Positions 50,705 to 62,132 are shown, counted from the stretch's first letter. The stretch: DNA of 64,000 nt from Alkalihalophilus pseudofirmus OF4 (GCF_000005825.2 NC_013791.2:2666001-2730000); one strand, 5' to 3'. Numbers and translations: made by a program. The notes: a model not told the origin generated them from the sequence alone.

Positions 50705-51793
50705 TTAATCAATAGGACGTCTGCGCAGCATAATTAATCGATAAGTGTGCAGAACAATTACTTTTCCGACTGCATATGTCGGGACGGCTAATAATAAGCC
50801 TAACAGACCAGCAAATCTGCTTGCAACAAGCAATAATAAGATAATCGTTAACGGATGAATATCTAATTTTCTTCCCATAACTTGTGGAGAGATTAAATTA
50901 CTTTCAATTTGTTGGACCACAACTACTACTATTATTACGAGTAACGCCATAAACGGGGAATCAAGGAACCCGACGATCACACCAGGAAACGTCCCAATCC
51001 ACGGACCTACAAATGGAATAACATTTGTAAACATGGCAACTAAAGCTAAGACAAGAGGATATTCAATCCCGATGATAAGGTAGCCTATGTATACAAGCAC
51101 ACCAACACAAATACTAACAATAATTTGCCCTTGAATATAAGAGCTCAATGCATAATCCATATCAGATAGGATTCGCTGTCCTTCCTTCTGGTGTTTTCTA
51201 GGCAGCAGCCTGAGAACTTGGTTAGGGGCTTTCTCTCCTTCTTTCAACATGTAATATAAAACAAATGGAATAATAATCAAAACAATGACTACATTTGCGA
51301 TAAATCCAATAAAGCTAGCGACATTCGAACCAATGCTAGACATTATATTGGTCATATATTCTTCTAAGTTCGATGTGATCTCTTCTAGTGAGAAGTTTTC
51401 ACTTTCTTGAAACCTTGAAATATATTCATTTTCCTGAATGGCTATAATCATGTTTCTAATTTCATTCATAAAAGTCGGCCAGTTACGTGTTAAGCTGGTA
51501 AACTGACGCTGTAATTCAGGCCCTACAAGTAAGATCAACGACGTTATTAATCCTATTGCGATTAAGTAAAGGATTAATATTGATATACTTCTCGGCATTT
51601 TTTTTGATAATAAATTCACAAATGGCCTTAATAAATAAAACAACACTCCTGCAAGAACAATAGGAGCAAAAAGAGTTTGAACAAGAACTACGATCGGCTT
51701 AAAGATCCAATCAACTAGTGATCCTAAATAGATAATTAAGAAAACAAGAGCAAGGCCTACTCCAAATCGAAATGCTTTACTTTGTGGCAGCAT
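50705..51793 (-). CDS. AI-2E family transporter (UPF0118)
   Basis: A 362-residue membrane protein with about eight helices and a large loop (about 100-160). Family blocks: FIPFVLYYMLKEGEKAP-like, SSYIQGQIIVSICVGVLVYIG, NVIPFVGPWIGTFPGV, and QIESNLISPQVMGRKLDIHPL. E. coli TqsA exports the signal AI-2, but members from halophilic and alkaliphilic bacilli have been reported to be sodium/proton antiporters, so ion transport is as likely as signal export here. Start ATG at 51793. Confidence 0.9.
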   Translation of the reverse strand: MLPQSKAFRFGVGLALVFLIIYLGSLVDWIFKPIVVLVQTLFAPIVLAGVLFYLLRPFVNLLSKKMPRSISILILYLIAIGLITSLILLVGPELQRQFTSLTRNWPTFMNEIRNMIIAIQENEYISRFQESENFSLEEITSNLEEYMTNIMSSIGSNVASFIGFIANVVIVLIIIPFVLYYMLKEGEKAPNQVLRLLPRKHQKEGQRILSDMDYALSSYIQGQIIVSICVGVLVYIGYLIIGIEYPLVLALVAMFTNVIPFVGPWIGTFPGVIVGFLDSPFMALLVIIVVVVVQQIESNLISPQVMGRKLDIHPLTIILLLLVASRFAGLLGLLLAVPTYAVGKVIVLHTYRLIMLRRRPID

Positions 51794-51908
51794 AGATTTC
51801 TAATTCCTTCCTTTATTCTTTTTCGTTAATTATATCACAGCACTTCTTAACTGATCGAAACAAAAGAATGTACCTTGTATCTATACCTTAGAAATGTAAC
51901 TCTAAACA

Positions 51909-51947
51909 TAAAAAAAGAAGGAAAAGCTTATGAGCTGATTTCCTTCT
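51909..51947 (-). terminator. Terminator overlapping the 3' end of malR
   Basis: Minus-strand AGAAGGAAA/TTTCCTTCT stem (one arm inside the last malR codons) followed by T7. Confidence 0.85.
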
Positions 51948-52974
51948 CTGGTATACGCTTTCTACAAGTTTGACGCTTAATGAATTTATGCGGAACGATT
52001 ATTTTTTTCGTCGGCTGCTTTGGATCATGAATTTTCTTTATCAGGCAATCAGTCGCTTGAAATCCCAATTCATAAATATGAATATCAACCGTTGTCAAAG
52101 GCGGAGATGAAAGTTCAGATAGCATAACATTATTAAAGCTTACAACCGACATCTCTTCTGGCACAGAGATCTCCATTTCATCAAGCATTCTCAACACTCC
52201 AAGGGCCATCAGATCATCTGCAACAACAAGTGCAGTCGGAGGTGTTTTTAATGACATTAACTCAATAACAGCTTCCTGTCCTCCTTCTTGTATTTCATCG
52301 TAATAAACGATGTACTCTTCTTTAGACTCTACGCCCGCTTTCTTTAATGCTTGCTGATATCCTTCTTTATGATCACGTGTTACAACGTAATCTAAATTAC
52401 CGCCGATAAATCCAATATTCTCATGACCTAATAATAGTAGATATTCTGTGACTGTTTTTGCAGCTTTAAGATTGTCATTGTTCACATAACTTACATTCAT
52501 AGCTTCCGCTTCATAAGGTCTGCCGATTAAAACAAACGGAAAATCTTCTTCAATTAAGTAATTGATAACCTTATCATCCACTTTAGAATAAAGTAATAAA
52601 ATCCCATCGACTCGGCGGCTTTGGACCATCTGTCGAACTTCCTCTAGTATTTCATTCTCAGTTTGCCCTGTTGATAGATAAAGACCGAACTTCTCTAGAT
52701 ATGCTTTTGAGGTGATCCCTCGAATGACCTCAGGAAAGAATGGGTTTTGAAAGGCTATCTTTGCTGAGCTTGGAATAATCACGCCTAATGTATTTGTCTG
52801 TTGATTAACCAGGCTTCTCGCATTAAAGTTTGGATGATAGCCAAGCTCTTCCATCGCTTCCCTCACGCGTTCTTTCGTGCGTTCACTAATTCTTGAACTG
52901 TTTGCAATTACTCTTGAAACGGTTGAAGGAGCTACATTAGCTAGCTTTGCAACATCCTTGATCGTAACCGCCAT
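51928..52974 (-). CDS. malR: LacI-family transcription regulator, MalR-like
   Basis: A 348-residue repressor. N-terminal LacI helix-turn-helix TIKDVAKLANVAPSTVSRVIANS and hinge helix (NARSLVNQQTNTLGVIIPS), then a periplasmic-binding-protein-like sugar domain (about 60-335; ALVVADDLMALGVLRMLDE, VSFNNVMLSELSSPPLTTV). The ATG at 52974 (MAVTIKDVAK) is preferred. It closes the maltodextrin gene cluster, and LacI-type operators occur four times in the promoter region at 58522-58663, so it most likely controls these genes and releases DNA when maltose or maltodextrin is present. Confidence 0.88.
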   Translation of the reverse strand: MAVTIKDVAKLANVAPSTVSRVIANSSRISERTKERVREAMEELGYHPNFNARSLVNQQTNTLGVIIPSSAKIAFQNPFFPEVIRGITSKAYLEKFGLYLSTGQTENEILEEVRQMVQSRRVDGILLLYSKVDDKVINYLIEEDFPFVLIGRPYEAEAMNVSYVNNDNLKAAKTVTEYLLLLGHENIGFIGGNLDYVVTRDHKEGYQQALKKAGVESKEEYIVYYDEIQEGGQEAVIELMSLKTPPTALVVADDLMALGVLRMLDEMEISVPEEMSVVSFNNVMLSELSSPPLTTVDIHIYELGFQATDCLIKKIHDPKQPTKKIIVPHKFIKRQTCRKRIPEKEISS

Positions 52975-53104
52975 AACAAATCCCACCTTTAATTTCCTGT
53001 CATCTCATATTCTTATATTGTAGCGAGCTTCTTACCCGAGAACAATGCCTTCTTTTGGATTAGGCCGCTTGTTATGATTCTGATCTCTAAATACCTACAT
53101 AGAG

Positions 53105-53129
53105 AATGCGGTGGAACCTCCACCGCATT
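53105..53129 (-). other. Hairpin between malG and malR without T run
   Basis: A perfect 11-base stem (53105-53115 with 53119-53129) and a 3-base loop just downstream of the malG stop. No T run follows, so it may be an mRNA processing or stability element rather than a terminator. Confidence 0.5.
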
Positions 53130-53149
53130 TGATCTTTACAGCTTTATGT

Positions 53150-54019
53150 TTATCCTTTTGTTGCTCCTGATGTAAGGCCTGTTACAAGATAACGCTGCAG
53201 AAGCAAGAAGACTGTTGCAATTGGGATCGCAATTAAAATAGCCCCTGCTGCAAATCGTGTGAAGTTATTAGCAAATTGATCATTAACAAAATTGAATAAC
53301 CCTAGAGCTAATGTGAAGTTTTCAGGACTTCTTAAAATGATCCGCGGTAAAATGAAGTCCATAAATGGAGTCATAAAGTTAAATAAGGCAACAACCGCTA
53401 AGATCGGTTTAGCAAGCGGCAGCATGATCGTAAAGAAAATACGGAAATGTCCTGCTCCGTCAAGTTTAGCCGATTCATCTAGTTCATTAGGAATGGTATC
53501 AAAATACCCTTTTACTAAAAAGGCATTCATCGGAATCGATGTACCGACATAAATGATAATTAATCCTGTTAACGTATCTAGCAGGTTCACTGTATTTAAT
53601 AAGATATAAAGAGCCACCATCGCCATTAACACAGGGAACATTTGCAGCATTAGGAAAGCATATAATCCATACGTACGCCCTTTAAAACGATAGCGGGAGA
53701 ATGCATAGGCAACGAGAGCTACAGTAAATGTAGATAACACAGACGTACATACAGCAACAATCAATGTATTTTTATACCAAGTTAAATAGTTACTGCGCGG
53801 GTTTGTAAATAACCATTCATAATGCGTAAATGACCAGTTTTGAGGGAACATTTTTGCCCCGTATAAACTTGTTCCGGGATTTAAAGATAAGCCGATCGTC
53901 CACAATAACGGGTAACCGATAATAATGAACATAACCAAAAGAACGGCATAGATTCCAGCTACCTCAAGATTTGATTTTAATTTCCGGTTATTTTTCCGGC
54001 TGTTTGATTTACGATCCAT
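53150..54019 (-). CDS. malG: Maltodextrin ABC transporter permease MalG
   Basis: Inner-membrane permease with six helices (289 residues). The EAA loop that docks the ATPase reads ELDESAKLDGAGHFRIFFTIMLPL. FSRYRFKGR and the C-terminal QRYLVTGLTSGATKG are typical of MalG-type proteins. Its ATG overlaps the malF stop (TAATG), and GGAGGGAAG precedes it. No ATP-binding subunit gene is present in the cluster, so a shared MsmX-type ATPase from elsewhere must power it, as in B. subtilis. Confidence 0.95.
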   Translation of the reverse strand: MDRKSNSRKNNRKLKSNLEVAGIYAVLLVMFIIIGYPLLWTIGLSLNPGTSLYGAKMFPQNWSFTHYEWLFTNPRSNYLTWYKNTLIVAVCTSVLSTFTVALVAYAFSRYRFKGRTYGLYAFLMLQMFPVLMAMVALYILLNTVNLLDTLTGLIIIYVGTSIPMNAFLVKGYFDTIPNELDESAKLDGAGHFRIFFTIMLPLAKPILAVVALFNFMTPFMDFILPRIILRSPENFTLALGLFNFVNDQFANNFTRFAAGAILIAIPIATVFLLLQRYLVTGLTSGATKG

Positions 54020-55311
54020 TATACGCTTCCCTCCTCTTTAAAGGAACGACTTCGACGGAATTGGAAGAAGGCAAAGCCAGCCACCATGATACCAATAATA
54101 ATTGAAATTGCTGCAGCCATACCGTACTGTTTTGTCTCAAAAGTCAGGCCATACACCCAAGATATGAGAATGTCGGTTCCTCCCGCATTTTGTCCTCTTA
54201 CCGCTGGGCCGCCTTGGTTAAATAGGTAAATAATATTAAAGTTATTGAAGTTAAACGAATACTGCATAATAAGCAGCGGTGCTGTCGCAAATAAGACATG
54301 CGGCAATGTGATGAAGCGGAACTTTTGCAGACGATTTGCCCCGTCCATATCCGCAGCCTCGTACCAGTCACTTGAAATACTTGTTAACACCCCTGTAAAT
54401 AGTGCAAATACAAACGGGAAGCCTAACCATACTTGGATCATAATTAAAGCTGTTTTTGCCCAGAATGGATCACTCATCCAAGGGATACCATCTCCACCAA
54501 AGAGAGGAATAATAATATCACGGTTAATCGTTCCAAAATTATCATTAAACATTGCTGAGAAAATAAGAATTGTAACAAACCCCGGTACAGCCCAAGGCAA
54601 AATTAAAATCGTACGAATAAACTTTTTTCCTTTAACACGGGGATCGTTAACAAGCAGTGCTAAAAACAATGCTAGAGCGATTTGTAAAGTAGTCGCTACA
54701 AACGTCCATACGAGCGTCCATGATAAAACAGAGAAGAAGGTGTCACGCCAAATCGGTACAGTCACCAAATCGATAAAGTTTTTAAAACCAATCCACTCAA
54801 GCAGATTTCTCGGCGGTGCGTTATACAATCCGTAGTTTGTAAAAGCGAGCCCTACCATGTACATTAATGGAAAAACGACAGTGAAAATTAATAGCAATAG
54901 TCCTGGTGCTGTTAATAAATAAGGAAAGCTCTTGTCATATGCATGGCGAAACCCTTCACGGACACTAGGGGCAGCCCAGCCTTGTTGAATTCTCTTTGCA
55001 TCCTTACGTGCATCAACTAAATTGATCACATAAAATAAAATGGCAAATGTAGTGAGAATTAAAGACATAATTCCTTGAGCTAATAAAAGTCTAGAATCAT
55101 CAACTCGGGGAATGGTTCCTAATGTGAATAATCCCCAAAAGCCTATATTCAAAAAGTTATAAAATACGCCAAAGAAGGCTGCAAAGAGAATAAAGAAGGC
55201 CGATCCTTTTGCATAACGGCGGTTATAAAATTGCCCTAAACCAGGCACAACAGATAGGAGCGTGGCAAGATTTGGGTTGTGCGAACGTGGTTCACGATTC
55301 GAATTTTTCAT
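54019..55311 (-). CDS. malF: Maltodextrin ABC transporter permease MalF
   Basis: A 430-residue permease with eight or more helices: extra N-terminal helices (about 20-100), then the transport core. The EAA loop reads YEAADMDGANRLQKFRFITLPHV. LLTAPGLLLLIFTVVFPL and YSFNFNNFNIIYLFNQGGP are typical of MalF. GGAGGAC precedes the ATG. It is 81 bases after malE, with a hairpin in the gap, and its stop overlaps malG. Confidence 0.95.
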   Translation of the reverse strand: MKNSNREPRSHNPNLATLLSVVPGLGQFYNRRYAKGSAFFILFAAFFGVFYNFLNIGFWGLFTLGTIPRVDDSRLLLAQGIMSLILTTFAILFYVINLVDARKDAKRIQQGWAAPSVREGFRHAYDKSFPYLLTAPGLLLLIFTVVFPLMYMVGLAFTNYGLYNAPPRNLLEWIGFKNFIDLVTVPIWRDTFFSVLSWTLVWTFVATTLQIALALFLALLVNDPRVKGKKFIRTILILPWAVPGFVTILIFSAMFNDNFGTINRDIIIPLFGGDGIPWMSDPFWAKTALIMIQVWLGFPFVFALFTGVLTSISSDWYEAADMDGANRLQKFRFITLPHVLFATAPLLIMQYSFNFNNFNIIYLFNQGGPAVRGQNAGGTDILISWVYGLTFETKQYGMAAAISIIIGIMVAGFAFFQFRRSRSFKEEGSV

Positions 55312-55344
55312 GTTATGTGTCCTCCTCTAATGCTAGGATAAGGA

Positions 55345-55366
55345 GGAGGGTCTACTTGAACCCTCC
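55345..55366 (-). other. Intercistronic hairpin between malE and malF
   Basis: GGAGGGT/ACCCTCC stem (55345-55351 with 55360-55366). Such hairpins after binding-protein genes often protect the upstream message and keep the binding protein in excess of the permeases. Function here is inferred. Confidence 0.55.
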
Positions 55367-55392
55367 AGCCTCCCTATTAGGGCAGTCAGAGA

Positions 55393-56670
55393 TTAATTAG
55401 CACCTTCAGAAAGTTGAATTTGCTCCTTAATTTGATCCACTGCTTCCTCTAGAACTTCTTGTGCATCTTGGCCTTGAGAAATAAATTCAAACGCATCTCC
55501 CATTGGATCCCACACTTGAGACATTGCAGGAATATTTGGCATAGGAACTGCATATTCAGCTTGCTCCACTAAACCAGCACGAAGCTCGTCATCAATTTCA
55601 ACATCTGTACGAGCAGGAAGCTCACCAGCAACTTCAAAATATGTTAATGCATTTTCAGGGTTTGTGATAAATAAAGCAAGTTCAGTAGCCCATTCAATGT
55701 TTTCACTGTACTCATTTACAAGCCAGCCCTTAACACCTGAGAATGAAGCCATATTTTCACCGTCAATTGTCGGAAGCGGAGCTACTGCTAAATTGTCACC
55801 AAGTGCAGCAGAGTAGTTTGGAATATTCCAAGGACCTGTAACGACTGCCCCTACTTTTCCATCTTCAAACAGACCATTCATAATATCGCCAGTGATTCCT
55901 TGTGGAAGATATCCCGCTTCAAACCAAGATTGGATAAGCTCTGCGCCTTCTGTTGCACCTTCGTTTGCAAGACCGATATCTTCAATATCATAAACACCAT
56001 CAGCATCTTGGTTAAATACATAACCGCCGTATGCCTCTAGGAAAGGATACAGGTAGTAGAAGTTCGTTCCTTCCATTAAAAACCCGTATTCATCAGCTGA
56101 TGCATTTGTCAGTTCTTCTGCAATTTGCTCTAGTTCTTCGATTGTTGCAGGAGCATCTTCAACAAGCTCTGTGTTATACATTAAGCCGTATGTTTCGATA
56201 ACAGCTGGAATTCCAAGTTGAGCACCCTCGTAGCTAAGAGCTGTGATTGCTCCTTCTGGGTAACCTTCTAATTGCTCTTCTGTTAATTCAAGCTCTGCAG
56301 CTAAACCTTGCAGGTAAATATCACCCATACGATCGTTTGGCTGGAAGAATAAGTCCGGTCCGCCGCCTGATGCAGCATCAAGAGATAATGCATCTGTTTG
56401 GTCAAGCATAGAGAATGGAGTAATGTCTACATTAATTCCGGTTTCTTCTGTGAAGCGTTCTGTAATTTCTTCATATGCATCAAGTTGTGCATCTTCATCA
56501 TTTACCCACATTGTTAATGTATCAGGCTTTTCGGCCTCTGTTACCTCACCTTCAGTTTCACCTTCTGCTGGCGCAGGTGCAGCTTCTTCTTCGCGATCTG
56601 GACCACATGCAGCTAAAACAGCTAACACCAGCCCCATTACTAGCAACAGTAAAAATGAACGCATTTTCAT
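55393..56670 (-). CDS. malE: Maltodextrin-binding lipoprotein MalE
   Basis: Extracellular substrate-binding protein of the maltose/maltodextrin importer. A 425-residue lipoprotein with lipobox LAAC (Cys about residue 23), an acidic linker, then the family 1 binding-protein fold: LTMWVNDEDAQLDAYEEITERF, GPDLFFQPNDRMGDIY, VGAVVTGPWNIPNY and FSGVKGWLVNEYSEN. The ATG at 56670 has AAGGGGG 9 bases upstream; the frame open to 56721 has no such site. Acidic throughout, as is common in salt- or alkali-tolerant hosts. Confidence 0.95.
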   Translation of the reverse strand: MKMRSFLLLLVMGLVLAVLAACGPDREEEAAPAPAEGETEGEVTEAEKPDTLTMWVNDEDAQLDAYEEITERFTEETGINVDITPFSMLDQTDALSLDAASGGGPDLFFQPNDRMGDIYLQGLAAELELTEEQLEGYPEGAITALSYEGAQLGIPAVIETYGLMYNTELVEDAPATIEELEQIAEELTNASADEYGFLMEGTNFYYLYPFLEAYGGYVFNQDADGVYDIEDIGLANEGATEGAELIQSWFEAGYLPQGITGDIMNGLFEDGKVGAVVTGPWNIPNYSAALGDNLAVAPLPTIDGENMASFSGVKGWLVNEYSENIEWATELALFITNPENALTYFEVAGELPARTDVEIDDELRAGLVEQAEYAVPMPNIPAMSQVWDPMGDAFEFISQGQDAQEVLEEAVDQIKEQIQLSEGAN

Positions 56671-56809
56671 TGATTGTTTCCCCCTTAACCTTTTCATTGT
56701 TTGTGTCATACCTTGAATCATTCGTTAAATCCATCTAGCAGATCATTCATTTGCTATCTCTTTCATCACTCCCTTCATGTAGTAAAAGAAAAAGTGCATT
56801 GATTCAGCC

Positions 56810-58489
56810 TTACTTAACATAAACACGAGCTTCATAAGATGAGAGCTCTATTGTTCCATCTTCTAATGATGGATGGATGGCCTCATTACTAATCAACAAC
56901 TCACAGCTGCTTTTCATCCATCCTGGTGGTACCTTATATACTTGGGGTGTGGCTGTGAAGTTTAGCATGACTAAAAGCTTCTTGCCTTCCCATTCTCTTT
57001 CATAACTGTATACAGCCTCTTTATTTTCATCTAATGGCCTATACGCACCATAAATCATGATTGGATTCTCTTTTCTTAGTGCAATCAGTTTTTTGTAATA
57101 ATGAAGGACTGAGTTTTTGTCTGTCTTAGCTTCCTCTACATTAATTTCTTCATAATTCTGATTGACAGCCAGCCAAGGCTCCCCCGTTGTAAAGCCTGCA
57201 TGTTTTGTTTGGTTCCACTGCATAGGTGTTCTCGCATTGTCACGACCCTTAATATAGATCCGTCTCATGACCTCATCATGTGATATTCCTCTTTCTTCTG
57301 TTGCTTCTTTGTACATGTTAAGGGTCTCAATATCGCGATAATCATCGATCGAATCAAATTCCACGTTCGTCATGCCGATTTCTTCGCCTTGGTAAATGTA
57401 GGGAGTACCTTGCAATGTATGCAGCAAGGTTGCTAACATTTTTGCAGATTTCACACGATACTCTTTATCATCTCCGAACCTTGAAACCATTCTCGGTTGA
57501 TCATGGTTATTCAGATACAAACTGTTCCAACCACGCCCTTCAAGTCCCAGCTGCCAGCCGTCTAAAATTCTTCTAAGCTCACTTAAGGTCCATGGTTGAA
57601 TATCCCATTTACCTCCAGGTCCTGAATCCACATCCATGTGATCAAATTGAAAAACCATATTTAATTCATTGCGATCTTCTCCGGTAAATAATGCTGCATC
57701 GTCTGGCGTGACTCCCGGTGTCTCACCGACCGTCATGACATCGTATTTCGATAACACTTGTTCATTCATTTCCTTTATATATTCATGAACACGCGGACCA
57801 TTTAGAAATAGATCGCCTGCCGGCTGATACGGCGTGTCTCTTACTTCAGCTGCATCAGGGAGCCCCTCTGCTTTAGAGATCATATTGATGACATCCATCC
57901 TAAAGCCATCAATCCCTTTATCGAGCCACCAAGTCATCATCTTGTATAGTTCACTACGTAACGCTTCATTCTCCCAATTGAAATCAGGCTGTTTTTTTGA
58001 AAATAGGTGCAGGAAATACTCATCCGTTTCTTCGTGATACTTCCATGCAGACCCGCTGAAATGAGATTCCCAATTATTAGGTTCTTGACCACCATTACCT
58101 GGGCGCCATATGTAGTAATCCCGATACGGGCTTGTTTTTGATGAAGCTGACTTTACAAACCACTCACATTCGTCACTCGAGTGATTAATGACTAAGTCCA
58201 TAATTAACTTCATCCCTCGTTTATGGACTTCACTTAGCATCAATTCCCAGTCGTCCATTGTCCCAAATTCCTTCATAATTCCGTAATAATCACGAATATC
58301 ATACCCGTTATCATCATTAGGAGAATCATAGACAGGACTTAGCCAGATCACATCAATCCCTAACCATTCTAGATAATCAAGCTTACTAATTATTCCTTTT
58401 AAGTCGCCGATCCCATCACCATTGCTGTCAGCAAAGCTGCGGGGGTATATTTGGTAAATCACACTTTCTTTCCACCATTGTTTGCTCAT
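56810..58489 (-). CDS. malL: Alpha-glucosidase / oligo-1,6-glucosidase (GH13)
   Basis: Cytoplasmic glycoside hydrolase that cuts maltose, isomaltose or maltodextrins to glucose. GH13 regions: region I DLVINHSSDE, region II GFRMDVINMIS (nucleophile Asp), region III MTVGETPG (acid/base Glu), region IV YLNNHDQPRMVSRFG (transition-state Asp). About 559 residues, as for oligo-1,6-glucosidases and B. subtilis MalL. No signal peptide. ATG at 58489 chosen; GTG at 58492 possible. First gene of the operon malL-malE-malF-malG-malR from the promoter at 58583-58611. The linkage preference (alpha-1,4 or alpha-1,6) cannot be decided with certainty here. Confidence 0.9.
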   Translation of the reverse strand: MSKQWWKESVIYQIYPRSFADSNGDGIGDLKGIISKLDYLEWLGIDVIWLSPVYDSPNDDNGYDIRDYYGIMKEFGTMDDWELMLSEVHKRGMKLIMDLVINHSSDECEWFVKSASSKTSPYRDYYIWRPGNGGQEPNNWESHFSGSAWKYHEETDEYFLHLFSKKQPDFNWENEALRSELYKMMTWWLDKGIDGFRMDVINMISKAEGLPDAAEVRDTPYQPAGDLFLNGPRVHEYIKEMNEQVLSKYDVMTVGETPGVTPDDAALFTGEDRNELNMVFQFDHMDVDSGPGGKWDIQPWTLSELRRILDGWQLGLEGRGWNSLYLNNHDQPRMVSRFGDDKEYRVKSAKMLATLLHTLQGTPYIYQGEEIGMTNVEFDSIDDYRDIETLNMYKEATEERGISHDEVMRRIYIKGRDNARTPMQWNQTKHAGFTTGEPWLAVNQNYEEINVEEAKTDKNSVLHYYKKLIALRKENPIMIYGAYRPLDENKEAVYSYEREWEGKKLLVMLNFTATPQVYKVPPGWMKSSCELLISNEAIHPSLEDGTIELSSYEARVYVK

Positions 58490-58521
58490 CACTTCGTCAC
58501 AACCTTTATGCCATAATTAGA

Positions 58522-58663
58522 GCAATCGTTTGCACACTCCGACAAAAAAATATGCAATCGCTTTCATATATCTTTATAGGCAATTATACATAGAGTCATA
58601 GATTTAAGCAACCGTTTTCACATATTTTTTATTTCGTAAAAAAACGCAATGACAAACGTTTGC
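58522..58663. promoter_or_regulatory. Four LacI/MalR-type operators in the divergent malL/neopullulanase region
   Basis: Sites at 58522-58533 (GCAATCGTTTGC), 58554-58565 (GCAATCGCTTTC), 58608-58619 (GCAACCGTTTTC) and 58652-58663 (ACAAACGTTTGC) share the pattern GCAAnCGnTTnC; the last contains the perfect palindrome CAAACGTTTG. The third overlaps the -35 of the minus-strand promoter and the fourth the -35 of the plus-strand promoter. Confidence 0.8.
58583..58611 (-). promoter_or_regulatory. Sigma-A promoter of the malL operon
   Basis: On the minus strand TTGCTT (58606-58611), 17 bases, TATAAT (58583-58588). An operator overlaps the -35. Confidence 0.8.
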
Positions 58664-58687
58664 ATTCTTTACGTGACAGTATACAAT
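58660..58687 (+). promoter_or_regulatory. Sigma-A promoter of the neopullulanase gene
   Basis: TTGCAT (58660-58665), 16 bases, TACAAT (58682-58687). The -35 overlaps the fourth operator. Confidence 0.7.
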
Positions 58688-58713
58688 CATATACATAGAC
58701 TTAGATAAGTTAG

Positions 58714-60513
<1,800 letters not shown>

Positions 60514-60529
60514 AAGGAATGAGGCAGCA

Positions 60530-60565
60530 GCAAGAAGAACGGTTTCTTCCCGTTCTTCTTGCTTT
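60530..60565 (+). terminator. Hairpin terminator after the neopullulanase gene
   Basis: Perfect 13-base stem (60530-60542 with 60550-60562) followed by a short TTTGTTATTT. Confidence 0.75.
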
Positions 60566-60612
60566 GTTATTTCATTCCAAAAATACCCTAGTCCATATAG
60601 GTGGGATGTCAT

Positions 60613-61986
60613 ATGACCAAGAAAGCAAAAACAGCACGTAATGCCACCCTCTTCGCTCTCACATGGCCGATCTTCATTGAAATTCTTCTACATATGCTGA
60701 TGGGTAACGCCGATACGTTAATGCTTAGCCAGTACTCTGATGATGCGGTTGCAGCGGTTGGGGTTTCAAATCAGCTTCTGATGGTGATCATCGTCATGTT
60801 CGGCTTTATAGCCACAGGAACGAGTGTACTCGTCGCTCAGCATTTAGGAGCAAATCAAGACGAAGATGCCGGCAGAGTAGCAACCGTTTCGATTATAGGG
60901 AACTTTATCTTCGGCTTATTTTTAAGTCTGCTATTATTCGCTGCAGGGCCCGCCATCCTTCTTATGATGGGGCTTCCAGAGGAACTTTTAAAAGAAGCAA
61001 CTCTCTATTTACAAATTGTCGGCGGCTTTTCATTTATTCAATCAGTTCTTATGACGATTGGAGCAGTGCTTAGAAGTCATCAGTTCACTAAAGATGTGAT
61101 GTACATTACGATAGGTATGAACATTTTAAACGTAATAGGAAATTATTTATTTATTTTCGGACCGTTCGGGATCCCGGTTCTAGGGGTTACAGGGGTAGCG
61201 ATTTCAACTACAATTAGTCGAACTTTGGGGTTAATCGTTATTGCATTTGTCCTGTTTTACCGACTAAAAGGGCGTCTGCCTTTTTCTTTTATGCGTCGTT
61301 CTTTCCCTTCATACGAATTAAAAAGTTTACTTAAGATCGGAATTCCGTCAGCAGGTGAACATCTTTCTTATAATGGCTCACAACTTGTGATTACCTTTTT
61401 TATCGTAATGATGGGTACAGAAGCCCTGACAACAAAAGTGTATACACAAAACATTATGATGTTTATTTTGTTATTTGCGATTGCTATAGGACAAGGAACT
61501 CAAATAATCATTGGCCATCAAGTAGGGGCAAAAAAGTTAGACGAGGCATACGAGCGATGTATTAGAAGCTTAAAGATTGCGATTGCGGTTTCAACCTCGA
61601 TGGCTGTGATCGTTTACTTTTCAAGCCGCCCTCTTCTCTCAATATTCACAAATAACGAACAGATTATCACAGCGGGAGCAACCCTCTTACTTCTAACGAT
61701 CATTTTAGAGCCAGGAAGAGCCTTCAATCTCGTTGTCATCAATTGTTTACGAGCGGCTGGAGATGTTAAGTTTCCTGTGTACCTTGGGATTTTATCGATG
61801 TGGGGAGTAAGTATCCCTGTTGCTTACTTCTTTGGGGTACACATGGGTCTTGGACTGGTTGGAGTGTGGATAGGTTTTATTGCGGATGAATGGCTGAGGG
61901 GCCTATTAATGTTATGGCGCTGGCGTCAAGGTCATTGGAGAGAAATGTCCTTTGTGCGTCGTTCTAAAGAAGATCAACTTGCATAG
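60613..61986 (+). CDS. MATE family efflux transporter
   Basis: A 457-residue transporter with twelve helices, exporting drugs or metabolites in exchange for sodium ions or protons. MATE features: TWPIFIEILLHMLMGNADTLMLSQYSDDAVAAVG at the first helix, IATGTSVLVAQHLGAN, LGVTGVAISTTISR, and IAIGQGTQIIIGHQVGA in the second half. The ATG at 60613 has AGGTGGG 7 bases upstream; a GTG at 60601 lies inside that site. Appears to be a single-gene unit. Substrate unknown. Confidence 0.93.
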   Translation: MTKKAKTARNATLFALTWPIFIEILLHMLMGNADTLMLSQYSDDAVAAVGVSNQLLMVIIVMFGFIATGTSVLVAQHLGANQDEDAGRVATVSIIGNFIFGLFLSLLLFAAGPAILLMMGLPEELLKEATLYLQIVGGFSFIQSVLMTIGAVLRSHQFTKDVMYITIGMNILNVIGNYLFIFGPFGIPVLGVTGVAISTTISRTLGLIVIAFVLFYRLKGRLPFSFMRRSFPSYELKSLLKIGIPSAGEHLSYNGSQLVITFFIVMMGTEALTTKVYTQNIMMFILLFAIAIGQGTQIIIGHQVGAKKLDEAYERCIRSLKIAIAVSTSMAVIVYFSSRPLLSIFTNNEQIITAGATLLLLTIILEPGRAFNLVVINCLRAAGDVKFPVYLGILSMWGVSIPVAYFFGVHMGLGLVGVWIGFIADEWLRGLLMLWRWRQGHWREMSFVRRSKEDQLA

Positions 61987-62132
61987 GTCTAAAGTTTGAG
62001 TCTTAATTAATGATTTGAAAATGAACGGCGATGTTGTAAACTTTAATTACAGGGTTGTCTTACCATATGAGGAAGCTTTCTCTATTAACCTTGTAAGATA
62101 TTAATTGATTGGCTTGAATAGGAGGACCTACA

